A stretch of DNA of 64,000 nucleotides from Sarcina sp. DSM 11001 (GCF_900101015.1 NZ_FNFZ01000020.1:1-64000), one strand, 5' to 3'. Counted from the first letter of the stretch, positions 43,101 to 52,420 are shown. Program-made: numbers and translations. Notes: generated by a model from the letters alone, not told the origin.

Positions 43101-44101
43101 GGGAGATGACCCTCCTCAATCGCTGCCTGTTGACTGTACTTTTCGGCCTCCGGTTCCCTGTCCTTTGCCTTTTGAAGCGCATCCTTCAGGAGCTGTTCTT
43201 TTGCTTTTTCCTCTTCAAGTTTCGAGGACAGATTCTGAAGAGCCTCTTCTTTTTTCTCAATCTGTAATGCTGCTTCGATCTGCTTCTTCAGGGCGTCCCT
43301 TTTTTCTGTGAGCTCGCTCTTTGTTTTTTCGGAGTCCTCCAGAGCCTGCCTGTCCTGCTCAAGGATGGCCTCGATCAGGATGAGGATCTCTTCGTATTTC
43401 TTTTTCTCTGCAAGGACTTCTTCTTTCCAGATCGTCCCGAGTTCTTCACTGCAGGAAGGGTCTACGCTCTCGATGTCCGAGCGGCAGCTGTGGCTGAGCT
43501 TCTCATACTCTGTTCTGGCTCTGGAGGTCTCCGCCTTGAGCCGTTCCTGCAGCTTCTGATAGTTTTCTGTGTGGAAAACATTGCGCAGGATTTTTTTGCG
43601 GTCCTGGGTGTCGGCGAGGAGGAGTTTGAGAAAGTCTCCCTGGGCGATCATGCAGATCCGGGCGAACTGGTCCTTGTCGATCCCCAGCAGTCTGGTGATA
43701 TAGTCTGTCACATCCCGCTCTTTGGTCATGGGTGCCCTGTCCGGGCATTTCAGCAGTACATGCGCCGGTTCAGACGTCGTCCCTTCGCCATGCTTCTTGG
43801 GCCGCTCATAGGCCGGATTTCGCGTGATCGTATAGTTTTTGCCATTGCAGGAAAAAACAAGTTCCACGTAGGTCTTTGTCTCCGGAAGGGCGTACTGGGA
43901 GCGGAGCATGGATTTTTCCCTGTTCTCACCGCTCGCGACGCCGTAGAGGGCGAAACGGATGGCGTCAAAGACGGTCGTTTTGCCTGCGCCGGTGTCGCCT
44001 GTGATCAGGTAAAGGCCTTCTGTCCCCAGCCTGTCAAAATTGATGATCTCTTTGCCCGCATAGGGGCCGAAAGCGGACATTTCCAAAGTCACTGGTCTCA
44101 T
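40103..44101 (-). CDS. sbcC: SbcC, ATPase subunit of the SbcCD exonuclease
   Basis: The 1332-residue SMC/Rad50-like protein has Walker A GDTGAGKTTVFDAI (from residue 35), long coiled coils, a zinc-hook CPVC (Cys615, Cys618), and at the C-terminus the ABC signature KSLSGGESF and Walker B LDTMFVDEGFGSLD. With SbcD it opens DNA hairpins and processes ends. It is larger than most SbcC (~1050) because of two low-complexity inserts: an Asn/Asp/Ser/Glu-rich stretch after the hook (~residues 685-745) and Ser-rich SSEI/SSEF repeats near 820-845. sbcD lies 260 nt upstream on the same strand. Confidence 0.95.
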   Translation of the reverse strand: MRPVTLEMSAFGPYAGKEIINFDRLGTEGLYLITGDTGAGKTTVFDAIRFALYGVASGENREKSMLRSQYALPETKTYVELVFSCNGKNYTITRNPAYERPKKHGEGTTSEPAHVLLKCPDRAPMTKERDVTDYITRLLGIDKDQFARICMIAQGDFLKLLLADTQDRKKILRNVFHTENYQKLQERLKAETSRARTEYEKLSHSCRSDIESVDPSCSEELGTIWKEEVLAEKKKYEEILILIEAILEQDRQALEDSEKTKSELTEKRDALKKQIEAALQIEKKEEALQNLSSKLEEEKAKEQLLKDALQKAKDREPEAEKYSQQAAIEEGHLPDYDHLASEKQALSDSTGRHQKMAKEQTAKTKEKESLNNRLTDQMEELAGLEKVGEQLVGAREEAKRIEDRLAQADKLLGRIRDAEEADRKALQSRVDENQQQQEISQYQEQTEKLRQELTGLEGAELKLIAKKQEHKDTAARLDELKNFKTELQREETLRKKAEELQKQVQSTGEQIREHNEEISHLKEEIRARQNAEADLVSAENSLIRLKDRAGLLKELQKNETSLKEENDKLAQLEEEKKEKAQTASRSSRKAEDLYQLFLAGQAGILADRLRPDEPCPVCGSTHHPAPCKPMENTPTQEQVDNANKQRDQDQNVFTEIFSAYAAQKRTVQNLTNLIDNAFKKFLEDDTAENSGDNTEGITSEENSVNNSAAVSEKNSDGNTEDASDKISDDNANVSSKNENIPTSEDLIRINRRETADAKSRKKAAEQAARDRSRFEKELQTADQILKKLSEEFTKVSEQAAAGKQSAETQKRLCVTTAEALSEKLFSSKIFSSEILSSEFFTSEPSASELSDPSILNRIIHAVQDVLQEIDEEIRNLTVKAERKSVLEKELPLREDHKNELARQLSNLHGLAESSAKSAEEKWNFVRSGTSSVLGEAAATALPTEAEDFKSTIRRCVDSKKQEITADQSSCKVKIKTLEDMAKRKEFLTKDNVSLGERINTLTEAIKGLDIEIGKAVQKQESLRQNIDNLQEKLRFADRKQAEAEIQNLKTKNKEILEAVRQAQENLQAAEKAVTELEAQHKALKAEIAGSPVYDRKEDEVKLDETEKKLRENEKLAAVITGRLKVNEDARGRLLDHSRQVLEAEQNLREIQELSNTASGGSGLRSKVELETYVQMSLFDRIVRRANKRFAVMSSNQYDLQRSNAMSADGRSQTGLDLEVIDHFKGTTRSVKSLSGGESFMASLSLAIGLSDEIQSHAGGIRLDTMFVDEGFGSLDQDTLDQAMNAMKDLTEGGERLVGIISHVNELKSRIGKQIIVTKTRESGSHTKVVSED

Positions 44102-44129
44102 TTTTTATATTTCCTCTTCCCTGGTCCGG

Positions 44130-44360
44130 TGTGCCTGTATTGTTTTGCCTGTATTGTTTTGCCTGTATTGTTTTTGCCTGCATAATTTCTGTCTGTATGC
44201 TTCTGTCCGGCTGTGTCTTTAAGAGGCTGCTCTGTTCTTTCGTTATTGGAAGATGGCAGCCGATGCGATGCAGGGTGAATGACAGAAAAAGAAGGGTTAT
44301 TCTGTCGTTTACGGTCCTGTTAATGTTAATGGTTAATGTTAATGGCGACGGCAGACAGAG
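44130..44360. repeat. Short tandem repeats between sbcD and sbcC
   Basis: Three copies of tattgttttgcctg lie at 44137-44180, and ggttaatgttaat blocks near 44320-44345. No terminator hairpin was found, so sbcD and sbcC may still be one transcript. Confidence 0.6.
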
Positions 44361-45644
44361 TCACGTCGTATTCCAGATCTCATCGATCAGCCGGGCAGCC
44401 AGGTCTTTTTGAAAATCGGACATTGCCTTGCCGTTCTGCTTCAGGAACAGTTCCTCCAGGACCTCTGCAGGCTCTTTTTCGATGGCTTCTTCCAGAGCAT
44501 CTGTCACACCCTGTGCTCTTGTGCGGGCGTTGTCATAGTCCAGCTCCATGAGGTTTGTGTAAAAATACTTCCTGAGCCGGGAGACCGCATGGTCGACATC
44601 CTGTTCGTCCGTCAGGATCACTCTGTAGTAGTCTTCCTTTGAAAGCGCCGCGGTATATTCTGGGGACATCAGTTCATCGAAGGTTCCGCGAAGAGTCTTG
44701 AGATCCCGCAAAACAGAGAGCGGGAGCTGAGAGATCCCGACATCACCCTTTTTCCTGATCTCCACCACCGTCACGCTCTTTTTCTGATTTTCCTCTGAAA
44801 AAGAATACTTGAGGGGAGAACCGGCGTAGCGGACTGTGGGGCGTCCGATGTGCTGCGGTCCGTGGAGGTGCCCGAGGGCGACATAGTCAAAGGCGTCAAA
44901 AACGCTGTATTCCACGTTGTCGAGACCGCCGATGTGCTTCTGCTCAGAGTCGCTTTCTTCGGGACGGACACCGTCCGCCGTCACGTACTGGTGGGCGACG
45001 GCTATGTTTCTGGCCTCCGGATCTATGTCCGCGTGCCTAAGGAGGACCTCCATGGCCTCTGTCCAGCTGCCGACTGTCTCCTCCGGCCATGCCGCGCGGA
45101 CTACCGAGGGATGGATATAGGGAATCAGGTATACATAAATAGCGCCATATTCATCCTCGAGTCTGACTATAGAGATTTTGCCCGGATCTGTACCGCCTGA
45201 AGATGAGGAAACGGACAATGAAGAAGCGGACAGGTTTTCTGCCGGATTTTCGAAAGAAGCGAAGCCATCAGAATCGCTGTATTCGCCGGAGCCGGAGGAA
45301 GAAGTGGAGCCGCCGCCGATGATCCGGCGGGAGATGTGGATCCCGCTCTGTTCCATGACGCGTCCGCCGTAGGAGATGCGCTCTGCCGAGTCGTGGTTTC
45401 CGCTGATGACAAAAACCTGGAGATTTCTCTGTGCCAGCGAGACCAGGAAGTCATCAAACAGGTTGACAGCCTCCACGGAGGGGATGGATTTGTCATAGAC
45501 ATCCCCGGCGATGATCACTGCGTCAGGGGCCTCCCGGTCAGCGAGCTCAGTGATCTGCTGCAGTATATATTTCTGATCTTCGATCATGGAAAAGCCATTG
45601 ACTCTTTTGCCCAGATGAAGATCTGACAGGTGAAAAAATTTCAT
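44361..45644 (-). CDS. sbcD: SbcD, nuclease subunit of the SbcCD exonuclease
   Basis: The 427-residue calcineurin-like phosphoesterase has the metal motifs LSDLHLG (Asp8, His10), IAGDVYD, ISGNHDS and later ALGHLHGPQ. A capping domain follows, then a C-terminal helix region for SbcC binding. A Ser/Gly-rich insert (GGGSTSSSGSGEYSDSDG and onward, ~residues 112-165) interrupts the usual order between the phosphoesterase motifs and should be a surface loop. ATG 45644 begins the conserved MKFFHLSDLHLG. Confidence 0.95.
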   Translation of the reverse strand: MKFFHLSDLHLGKRVNGFSMIEDQKYILQQITELADREAPDAVIIAGDVYDKSIPSVEAVNLFDDFLVSLAQRNLQVFVISGNHDSAERISYGGRVMEQSGIHISRRIIGGGSTSSSGSGEYSDSDGFASFENPAENLSASSLSVSSSSGGTDPGKISIVRLEDEYGAIYVYLIPYIHPSVVRAAWPEETVGSWTEAMEVLLRHADIDPEARNIAVAHQYVTADGVRPEESDSEQKHIGGLDNVEYSVFDAFDYVALGHLHGPQHIGRPTVRYAGSPLKYSFSEENQKKSVTVVEIRKKGDVGISQLPLSVLRDLKTLRGTFDELMSPEYTAALSKEDYYRVILTDEQDVDHAVSRLRKYFYTNLMELDYDNARTRAQGVTDALEEAIEKEPAEVLEELFLKQNGKAMSDFQKDLAARLIDEIWNTT

Positions 45645-45837
45645 ACGTATTTACCGCCGTTTGAAAATAATGACTATTGAGTAATTGGATAATTACCAGG
45701 TGAAGAATTTTTAAATTAACAGGTTATCATTTGAATGATCATATCAGATCATCAATTAAAGTGGTTTCAACTGGATGAATGCTCCTCGGAAATATCGAAA
45801 CATCATCATGCAAATTATAAAGAATTTCAGGGAAAAG

Positions 45838-45846
45838 TGGTATACT
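45838..45846 (+). promoter_or_regulatory. Extended -10 promoter for the S41-like lipoprotein gene
   Basis: TGGTATACT is an extended -10 element ~100 nt before the start at 45948. The 303-bp gap between sbcD and this gene otherwise shows no feature. Confidence 0.5.
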
Positions 45847-45947
45847 AATACAAGTGTAATAAAAGTGAAACAAAAAAGAAAAACATGAATTCAGATGCTT
45901 AATGGAGTGTTGATCAGATTTTCCAGAATTCAGGAGGTGAAAATATT

Positions 45948-48239
45948 ATGCGATTAAAAAACCTGATCTGTATTGGCTTATCCATCGCCATGATCGCTTC
46001 TGCCGCAGGCTGCGGAAGCTCTGTTTCAGAGAGTCCTTCAGCCGGCGGGCAGACAGCGGCTGAGGCGGAAGCAGAGGCTTCGGCTGCTTCGGCCGGAGGT
46101 GCCGCAGGTGCTGAGCAGGGCGGGGGAGTCTCTTCCATGAGCAGTACGGTCACAGCTGCCACAGGAGCGGAGACCGCCGCGGAAAGCAGTACGGCTGCAG
46201 CCGCGGGAGCAGGTTCAACCGCGGCTGCCGCAGCGGAGGACACGGAGATATCCCCGGAGGATGTTTCCGTCACATGGGAAGACAGCCATGTCTACAAAAA
46301 ACTGACACTCGGGACCTATGATACGATCACTACTTACGGCGTCAAAGGATATGAAGATGTCCCCTTTATCAAGGCGTCCGAGTATCTGGAGCTCCTCTTT
46401 GAGGGCAGGCAGAGGACCGCTGTGGAGAACGGGATCATGACGGTCAGTATGAACGGAACGGAAGCCGTGATCGATCCCGCGGAGGACACGATCCGGTTTG
46501 ACAATCCCGCAAGGCTCAGGTCTGCCGGCGATATCGACGGCGCCATCATCGGAAAAGAAGAATACAATGTGGCCACAGGATCCGTGAAGAATAAATCCGT
46601 CCAGACAGAAGCCAGGCCAGTAACTGTCTCTCTCAAAGAATACCACATGCCTGTCATTCCTTATGAAGATGACATTCTGATGCCTTTCCTGGCGCTGCAG
46701 AACACCTTCGGAAGCATGATCATGCAGAACGAACTGGCTTATAACGGAAGAGACTACTACAACGCGGTCGCTGCGGAACAGTTCATGACCCAGAAGGAGA
46801 ATGCGTCATCGAGAAACAGCCCTTACGCGAAGGCGCTCTATTCGGGACCCTTCAGTGAGAAAACGAAGACGACCCAGGCTTATGCGGACTACGGATATTA
46901 TTCAATCTGCCTGCTGCTGGATCTGACCTTCGGCCACAAGGAAGAGAAAAATATTTCGAGTTTTGACGAATACTTTACCAGAATGAACGCAAAGCCGGCC
47001 TTGTGCTCCACCAGACCTGACCTGGCTCTCGTAACAGAGTTCATGCTCTTTAACTATCTTTTTGATTCCGGTCATGATTCTGTACTCGGTATAGATACTG
47101 TATTCGGCACAATGGATCAGATCGACAAATCCGATGTGAAGGATGTTGTCGATGAGATCAGTAAATCCGACAAAGGCCGGGAGCTTTTTGAAGAAAAAGA
47201 GAAAATACCGGAAGAAGAGACTGAGATGTCTACGGATTTGATCATAGGTGCCTTATTGGAGAAGGGCCTGAGTATTCCGGAGGTCGTGCCTCTCATTGCC
47301 TGGGGAGGCTATCTCGCGCAGGCAAAACCTGAGGATTACGGTGACCAGAGACTGGATTACGCCGGTGATACCGCGGTGATCTATTTTGACGCCTTTAAGG
47401 ACAGCATTTTAGAAAGAGAGCCGTCCTATTATCTGGATCCTGTAAAAAAAGAAGATGAGGAAACCTGCAGCTTTGCCTTTTTCTACAATTGCTTTGAGGA
47501 CATCAAAAAGCATGACGAGGTCAAAAACGTCGTTATCAACATCTGTGATAACGGCGGCGGAAGCGCAGCCGCACTGGTGTACATCCTGGGCTTCCTCTCC
47601 GAAGACGGAGAAGTAAAGTTCACAGACCGGGATATACTGGCAGGAAACTACAGAGAAGAGTACTATCATGTCGATACAAATCTTGACGGGATTGCTGATG
47701 ATCAGGATGGCTTTGGCGGCCAGTATGATTTCTACATCATGTGCAGCGGATCATCTTATTCCTGCGGCAATGCACTGCCTTATTTCGCCCAGCAGGGCGG
47801 CCTGGCCAAGATCATAGGGACCAAACCGGGCGGCGGAGACTGCGTCCTTGGCTCCTTTATCGATGCTTATGGTCACTGCGCAGCCTATTCCGGCATGCTC
47901 AAGCTGGGAACTGACGACGGAAGCGGATTCGTCTCCAACGAAAAAGCCACAGAGCCGGATCTCAATATGATGCCTACAATCTGGGATATCGTCAATGTTC
48001 CCTGGTTTGATCCGGAGGGAATCGCCGATGCCGTCCACCAGTATCAGGAAGGCAAGACAGAGCTCGTCTATTCAGACGAGGAATCCGGCGAAAACATGTC
48101 GAAGTTCCTGACCTATTTATTTGAGACTATTTCAAAGAAAATGGACAATAGCCTTGAGACAGAAGACAATTCCGGAGCGGGAGAGAGTCTTGAGACGGAA
48201 GAGAATACCGTGGCGGGAGAGAATCTTGAGACAGAATAA
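45948..48239 (+). CDS. S41 (tail-specific) protease-like lipoprotein
   Basis: The 763-residue protein has a lipoprotein signal ending in SAAGC (Cys22), an Ala/Ser/Gly-rich linker to ~100, and then a globular part. From ~510 it resembles S41 peptidases: FFYNCFEDIKKH, VVINICDNGGGSAAALVYIL, then YIMCSGSSYSCGNALPYFAQ (the Ser in SSYSCGN is at the nucleophile position) and IGTKPGGGDC. The classic Lys partner is not obvious to me, so catalysis is uncertain. It should be outside the cell on the membrane. The last residues are 12-residue repeats (LETEENTVAGEN) that run into a DNA minisatellite. Transcribed alone; gaggtg lies before ATG 45948. Confidence 0.75.
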   Translation: MRLKNLICIGLSIAMIASAAGCGSSVSESPSAGGQTAAEAEAEASAASAGGAAGAEQGGGVSSMSSTVTAATGAETAAESSTAAAAGAGSTAAAAAEDTEISPEDVSVTWEDSHVYKKLTLGTYDTITTYGVKGYEDVPFIKASEYLELLFEGRQRTAVENGIMTVSMNGTEAVIDPAEDTIRFDNPARLRSAGDIDGAIIGKEEYNVATGSVKNKSVQTEARPVTVSLKEYHMPVIPYEDDILMPFLALQNTFGSMIMQNELAYNGRDYYNAVAAEQFMTQKENASSRNSPYAKALYSGPFSEKTKTTQAYADYGYYSICLLLDLTFGHKEEKNISSFDEYFTRMNAKPALCSTRPDLALVTEFMLFNYLFDSGHDSVLGIDTVFGTMDQIDKSDVKDVVDEISKSDKGRELFEEKEKIPEEETEMSTDLIIGALLEKGLSIPEVVPLIAWGGYLAQAKPEDYGDQRLDYAGDTAVIYFDAFKDSILEREPSYYLDPVKKEDEETCSFAFFYNCFEDIKKHDEVKNVVINICDNGGGSAAALVYILGFLSEDGEVKFTDRDILAGNYREEYYHVDTNLDGIADDQDGFGGQYDFYIMCSGSSYSCGNALPYFAQQGGLAKIIGTKPGGGDCVLGSFIDAYGHCAAYSGMLKLGTDDGSGFVSNEKATEPDLNMMPTIWDIVNVPWFDPEGIADAVHQYQEGKTELVYSDEESGENMSKFLTYLFETISKKMDNSLETEDNSGAGESLETEENTVAGENLETE

Positions 48240-48342
48240 ATAGAATTTCGTGACGGGAGAGAATCCTGAAACAGAAGAGAATTCCGTGGTGGGAGAGAAT
48301 CCTGAAACAGAAGAGAATTCCGTGGCGGGAGAGAATCTTGAG
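48153..48342 (+). repeat. 36-bp minisatellite crossing the stop codon of the S41-like gene
   Basis: Five units beginning (c/t)cttgag or cctgaa lie at 48153, 48189, 48225, 48265 and 48301, with a partial sixth at 48337. All are 36 bp except the third, which is 40 bp because of an inserted TAAA that supplies the stop codon. Beyond it the repeat still encodes GENPETEENSVV in the +1 frame. The gene's tail was therefore probably longer. Confidence 0.9.
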
Positions 48343-48423
48343 GACAGACTGTCCGTAGACCCTTGCCCGGTTGTGGAAGCCAAGGGTAAGATACGGTATG
48401 GGACAGTTTTCGGACAGTCTGAG

Positions 48424-48450
48424 GGGGCTGCCGCATTATGCGGCAGCCCC
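48424..48450 (+). terminator. GC-rich hairpin after the S41-like gene
   Basis: GGGGCTGCCGCA (48424-48435) pairs perfectly with TGCGGCAGCCCC (48439-48450). A T-run does not follow directly. Instead tcagtaactaatc is repeated about three times (48451-48490), then tttatcccggtttt-like repeats run to ~48570. Confidence 0.7.
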
Positions 48451-48583
48451 TCAGTAACTAATCTCAGTAACTAATCTCAGTAACTAATCTCAGTAATTTA
48501 TCTCAGTTTATTTATCCCGGTTTTATTTCCCGGTTCTATATCTCAGTTTTTTATCCCGGTTTTTTATTTCAGTTTGCGGGATA

Positions 48584-50947
48584 TTATTCCGACTGGCTGA
48601 TCAGTGTCCGGAGCAGGTCGGCCCAGGAGAGGGCGAGATCATTTCCGGTTTCCGCTGCCACTGCTTTCGCGATGGCTTCGGCGCTGGTCAGTGTTGCTGT
48701 GCCCTTGTATTCACTGTCGCGGATGGTCATGCCGGCCTCGGCCAGGGAGATGGCAAGGGCAGTGTTGGCATCCGGGATCTCATGATAGTCTGCCGCGAGG
48801 ACAGGCTTTTCCACAAGCCTGCTTTCAGAACCTGTCTTTCCGCTGTTGATGTCTTTGTAGCGGATGGAGACGGTGCAGAGGTCGTCCGTGTCGCCGGCTG
48901 CCTCTGTTTTGCTGTATTTCAGGTCGGGAGTGTCCGTTACGTTCTCTTCGCCTGCGGGGACCACTTCATAGAGGGCTGTGACGGATTTTCCGGCACCCAC
49001 GTCGCCGGCGTCAACCTTGTCGTTGTTAAAGTCTTCCGCGTTCAGGATCCTGCTTTCGTAACCGATCAGGCGGTATTCCTGAACGAGCGAAGGGTTGAAT
49101 TCCACCTGGATCTTTACGTCGTCCGCCATGGGGATCAGGGTGGAGGCGCTTTCCTGTACCAGAGCTTTCCGGGCGTCGGTCATGTCGCCGATATAGTGAT
49201 AGTTGCCGTTGCCGTTTTCTGCCATGACCTCCATTTTGTTGTCTTTGAGGTTCTCGGAGCCGTAACCCAGAATGGTCAGATAAACGCCCTTCTGCCTTCC
49301 GGCCTCCACGATCTCCTTCAGCGCGCCCTCGCTGGTGACGCCGATATTAAAGTCACCGTCTGTCGCGATCAGTACGCGGTTCACGCCGTTTTCGATATAG
49401 CTTTTCTCCGCCATTTCATAGGCGGTCTGCAGACCCAGCGACCCGTATGTGCCGCCCCCTGCCCGGGTGAGCGCTTCGGCCAGGCCTTTGTAGATTTCTT
49501 CTTTTTTATCGCAGCTGACATTCTCCAGGATCACGCCCTGCCCGGAGGCATAATACATCATGGAGATGGTGTCCTTTTCATCAAAGCCTTCCAGCATGTC
49601 CGCGTAAGCACTCAGCGCCAGGGGCAGCTTGTTGATCAGCATCATGGAGCCGGAAACATCGGTCACGAGGACAAAATTGGTGGCGGGTTTCTCCTGTACA
49701 TCGTCTGCCTGGATGCCGATCCGGATGAGTCCGTGCTTATTGTTCCAGGGGCAGAGGGTGTATTCGGTGGACACTGTGAAAGGTTCGTTTTCGACGCGGT
49801 CGCCGCTGTAATCATAATTGAAATAGTTGATCAGCTCCTCGATCTTGACTTCATCCTTTTCAATTTCGTAACCGTCCAGAATATCGTATTTCAGCTTTGT
49901 ATATCCCGCTGTGTCCACGTCGATGGAAAAAGTGGACAGAGGGGAGGCTGTGACGGATTTGAAAGGATTTTCTTTGATTTCATTGTATTCGGCTGTGTAG
50001 GGCTGGGGCATTCCGTTCAGGTCAGCCGTACCGTCGTCCGGAGCGTCCAGATTTGCCATATCAGACGCAGACATTCCTTTGGAATAAGCCGGTTCTGTCT
50101 CCGCAGATTCCGCAGGTGCAGACATTGCAGCCTCATACACCATTTCTTCTGCTCCCCCCGCAATGGCCATGGGGGCAGCCATCCCGTCCTCAGCGTCCTC
50201 ATATAAATAATCTATCTCCGGCTCCGGGAAAAGCTCCGGGTGTTCTTTGGCGGCCTTTTCAACGATGGGAGAGATCCTGCTCCACAGATCATTTTCCAGA
50301 TTTTCCGCATATAAAGCTCTGGCCAGCAGATATTTGTCCACCTCTTCCCGGGAGATCTGTTCCAGTTTCAGGAGAGATCCCAGGTACAGGATCCTCTCAT
50401 CCTCGGGATGCTCGCTTTCCATGCTTTCGTAGGCCCTGGCCAGGACGGCCCTTTTGAAATTCCCGTTCATGGAATCAATGATCTCCTGCTCCTGTGAAGG
50501 TGTCAGGTTGGAATTCCAGGCGCTCCGGCCTCTCTGCTGCGCTTTTGCGTTCCATCTGCTGAGATCGTCGGTGAAGCTGTCGTGATTTTTGATCACCTGC
50601 TTCAGAGTTTCCTTCGGCTCTGCCTGCAGTTTTTCAGTTGTCGCACTTGTTGCGGAAATCTCCTGTGGAGCGGAGGACGAGCCTGTCGGAGAAATCTCCT
50701 GCGGCGCAGAGGAAACTCCTGCCTGCGCTGTCTCCTGATGATCTGCAGAAGCGTCTGTCCCTGAGGATTTTTCATCCCCGGGAGTCTGGGCCGTAGCGGA
50801 GCCTTGCGTTTCCTGGCCTTTTGCAGAAGCTTCTGTTCCGGTGCCGGTCTGAGTCTGCGGAGATGTGTTCGCGGCTCCGCAGGCAGACAACAGACTGATG
50901 ATGATCATACCTGCACAAATTCTGTACCACTTCTTTTTCATAGTCAT
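48584..50947 (-). CDS. von Willebrand A-domain lipoprotein (YfbK-like)
   Basis: The 787-residue protein begins MTMKKKWYRICAGMIIISLL and ends its signal with LSACG, a lipobox. After a Ser/Thr/Gln-rich linker and a helical part (~100-230) comes the family segment NPFKSVTASPLSTFSIDVDT. The vWA domain follows with MIDAS DVSGSM, the AGGGTYGSLGL stretch and LIATDGDFNIGV, then a C-terminal DUF3520-like domain. YfbK-type proteins are surface or periplasmic adhesion-like metal-ion-dependent binders of unknown partner. ATG 50947 has ggagga upstream. It is convergent with the S41-like lipoprotein. Confidence 0.88.
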   Translation of the reverse strand: MTMKKKWYRICAGMIIISLLSACGAANTSPQTQTGTGTEASAKGQETQGSATAQTPGDEKSSGTDASADHQETAQAGVSSAPQEISPTGSSSAPQEISATSATTEKLQAEPKETLKQVIKNHDSFTDDLSRWNAKAQQRGRSAWNSNLTPSQEQEIIDSMNGNFKRAVLARAYESMESEHPEDERILYLGSLLKLEQISREEVDKYLLARALYAENLENDLWSRISPIVEKAAKEHPELFPEPEIDYLYEDAEDGMAAPMAIAGGAEEMVYEAAMSAPAESAETEPAYSKGMSASDMANLDAPDDGTADLNGMPQPYTAEYNEIKENPFKSVTASPLSTFSIDVDTAGYTKLKYDILDGYEIEKDEVKIEELINYFNYDYSGDRVENEPFTVSTEYTLCPWNNKHGLIRIGIQADDVQEKPATNFVLVTDVSGSMMLINKLPLALSAYADMLEGFDEKDTISMMYYASGQGVILENVSCDKKEEIYKGLAEALTRAGGGTYGSLGLQTAYEMAEKSYIENGVNRVLIATDGDFNIGVTSEGALKEIVEAGRQKGVYLTILGYGSENLKDNKMEVMAENGNGNYHYIGDMTDARKALVQESASTLIPMADDVKIQVEFNPSLVQEYRLIGYESRILNAEDFNNDKVDAGDVGAGKSVTALYEVVPAGEENVTDTPDLKYSKTEAAGDTDDLCTVSIRYKDINSGKTGSESRLVEKPVLAADYHEIPDANTALAISLAEAGMTIRDSEYKGTATLTSAEAIAKAVAAETGNDLALSWADLLRTLISQSE

Positions 50948-51532
50948 TTTCCTCCAATGCTATTTTACAGAAAACTATTTACAGAAAATTTTTTCACAAA
51001 AACCTTTTAAAAAACTATTTTCAGAAAAATACTTTTTTTCAGAAAAACTATTATACAGAAATCCTTTTTACAAACACCTTTTTTACAAATCCTTTTTTAT
51101 AAATACCTTTTTGTACCCGTATACTTTTTTTATGAACTTCAGTTTTTTGTTTTCAGTAATTCTACATGTAAGTTCAGCTGTTTACTAAAATAACGTCAAG
51201 ATCAGAGGAGGGGTTACACGTAAACTGCTGACAGGGAAAAGATACAGAAACCTCCGGTTTGTAACGAATCTGAGCAGATGACAGCTGCCGTCGGAATCGG
51301 TTTTTCGTCTGCCGTCGGGGTCTGTCTTCATTTGCTTGTAGAAACGGTTTTCGGCTCCCGGTCAAGGCAGTTTTCGCGGTCCGTGTCAACCTGTGACCAC
51401 TGGTAAAGGGGAGGGAAGTATACTATACTTTTTAATAAAATCAATAAAAGCCTGGACAGCTTTTCGATCTTTTAACAGGCGGCAGTAGACGGAATTAAAG
51501 CATTTTTAAAAATAACAGGAGACCAGATTAAA
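50948..51532. repeat. 585-bp A/T-rich intergenic region with degenerate repeats
   Basis: 50963-51120 is made of irregular copies of cagaaaaactatt and ttttacaaatacctttt with long T-runs. From 51174 composition becomes normal again without a gene. Two overlapping TATACT boxes (51419-51429) about 105 nt before the HAD gene are candidate -10 elements without a good -35 box. Confidence 0.6.
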
Positions 51533-52420
51533 ATGACGAATTCCTTTGGATTGATCGCACTGGACATGGACGGAACACTGCTTCGGGCGGATAAGACCAT
51601 CCACCCGGATACGGCTGAGGACATCGCGGCTGCAGCGGCCGCAGGTATAGAGGTCGCATACTGCACCGGGCGTTCACCGGTGGAACTCCTTACCTATGTG
51701 AAAGACCTGTCCGCTATGCACTATGCGATCGCTCTGAGCGGCGCTTATGTCTGCGATCTGGGCGGCGGGTGCATCTATGAACGCCGGATTCCGCAGAAAC
51801 TGGCGCTTCGTCTGGTGGAAGAGGGGGAGAGGTACCGCGCGATGGTCCAGTTTCTAAAGTCAGACCGATCGATCGTCCGCGGCGATCTCATTCCGCGTAT
51901 GGCGGAATTTCATATGGCGGCTTTTCAGACACTTTATGAACAGGTCGCGACAGGAGTCTCTGATCTGACAGACGGGGCGCTGAGCCAAAACGGAGTTCAT
52001 AAGATCAATATCTATTTTCGAAACACGGAAGACAGGGATAAGGCTTATGATGCCTTAAAGGATCTGCCGCTGACCTTTGCCCTCACGGAAAATACGATGC
52101 TGGAGGCGGGCGCGGCGGGAGTCAGCAAAGCAGAGGGACTCCGTGCTCTGGCTGAATATCTCGATATTCCCATATCTGCCACCATGGCCATCGGGGATTC
52201 GGATAACGATATCCCTGTCCTTCAAGCGGCTGGGTTTTCTGTTGCCATGAAAAACTCGGAAGAAAAAGTCATCGCGCTCTGTGATGCCGTGACGGATGAC
52301 AATGAAAACAATGGGGTCGGAAAGGCGATCCGGAGATACTGCCTGGCAGCCTGTCCCGATCCGGGTATTGTCAATGATTCCGCTTCATTCCCGGAAGCAG
52401 CAGGGGAGACAGAGCTGTGA
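51533..52420 (+). CDS. Cof-type HAD-family phosphatase
   Basis: The 295-residue protein has HAD motif I DMDGTLL (residues ~11-17), motif II CTGRS, and motifs III/IV in KAEGLRAL and AIGDSDNDIPVL, with a type IIB cap between. Such enzymes dephosphorylate sugar phosphates or FMN-like compounds; the substrate is not predictable. The C-terminus (SASFPEAAGETEL) extends beyond the usual end. The DNA coding for it is duplicated just downstream, before the MobA-type gene. Confidence 0.9.
   Translation: MTNSFGLIALDMDGTLLRADKTIHPDTAEDIAAAAAAGIEVAYCTGRSPVELLTYVKDLSAMHYAIALSGAYVCDLGGGCIYERRIPQKLALRLVEEGERYRAMVQFLKSDRSIVRGDLIPRMAEFHMAAFQTLYEQVATGVSDLTDGALSQNGVHKINIYFRNTEDRDKAYDALKDLPLTFALTENTMLEAGAAGVSKAEGLRALAEYLDIPISATMAIGDSDNDIPVLQAAGFSVAMKNSEEKVIALCDAVTDDNENNGVGKAIRRYCLAACPDPGIVNDSASFPEAAGETEL

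Noticed and set aside
48782-50206. 474-residue plus-strand frame opposite the vWA lipoprotein
   Set aside because: The sense gene has a lipobox, MIDAS and family segments; the opposite frame has none.
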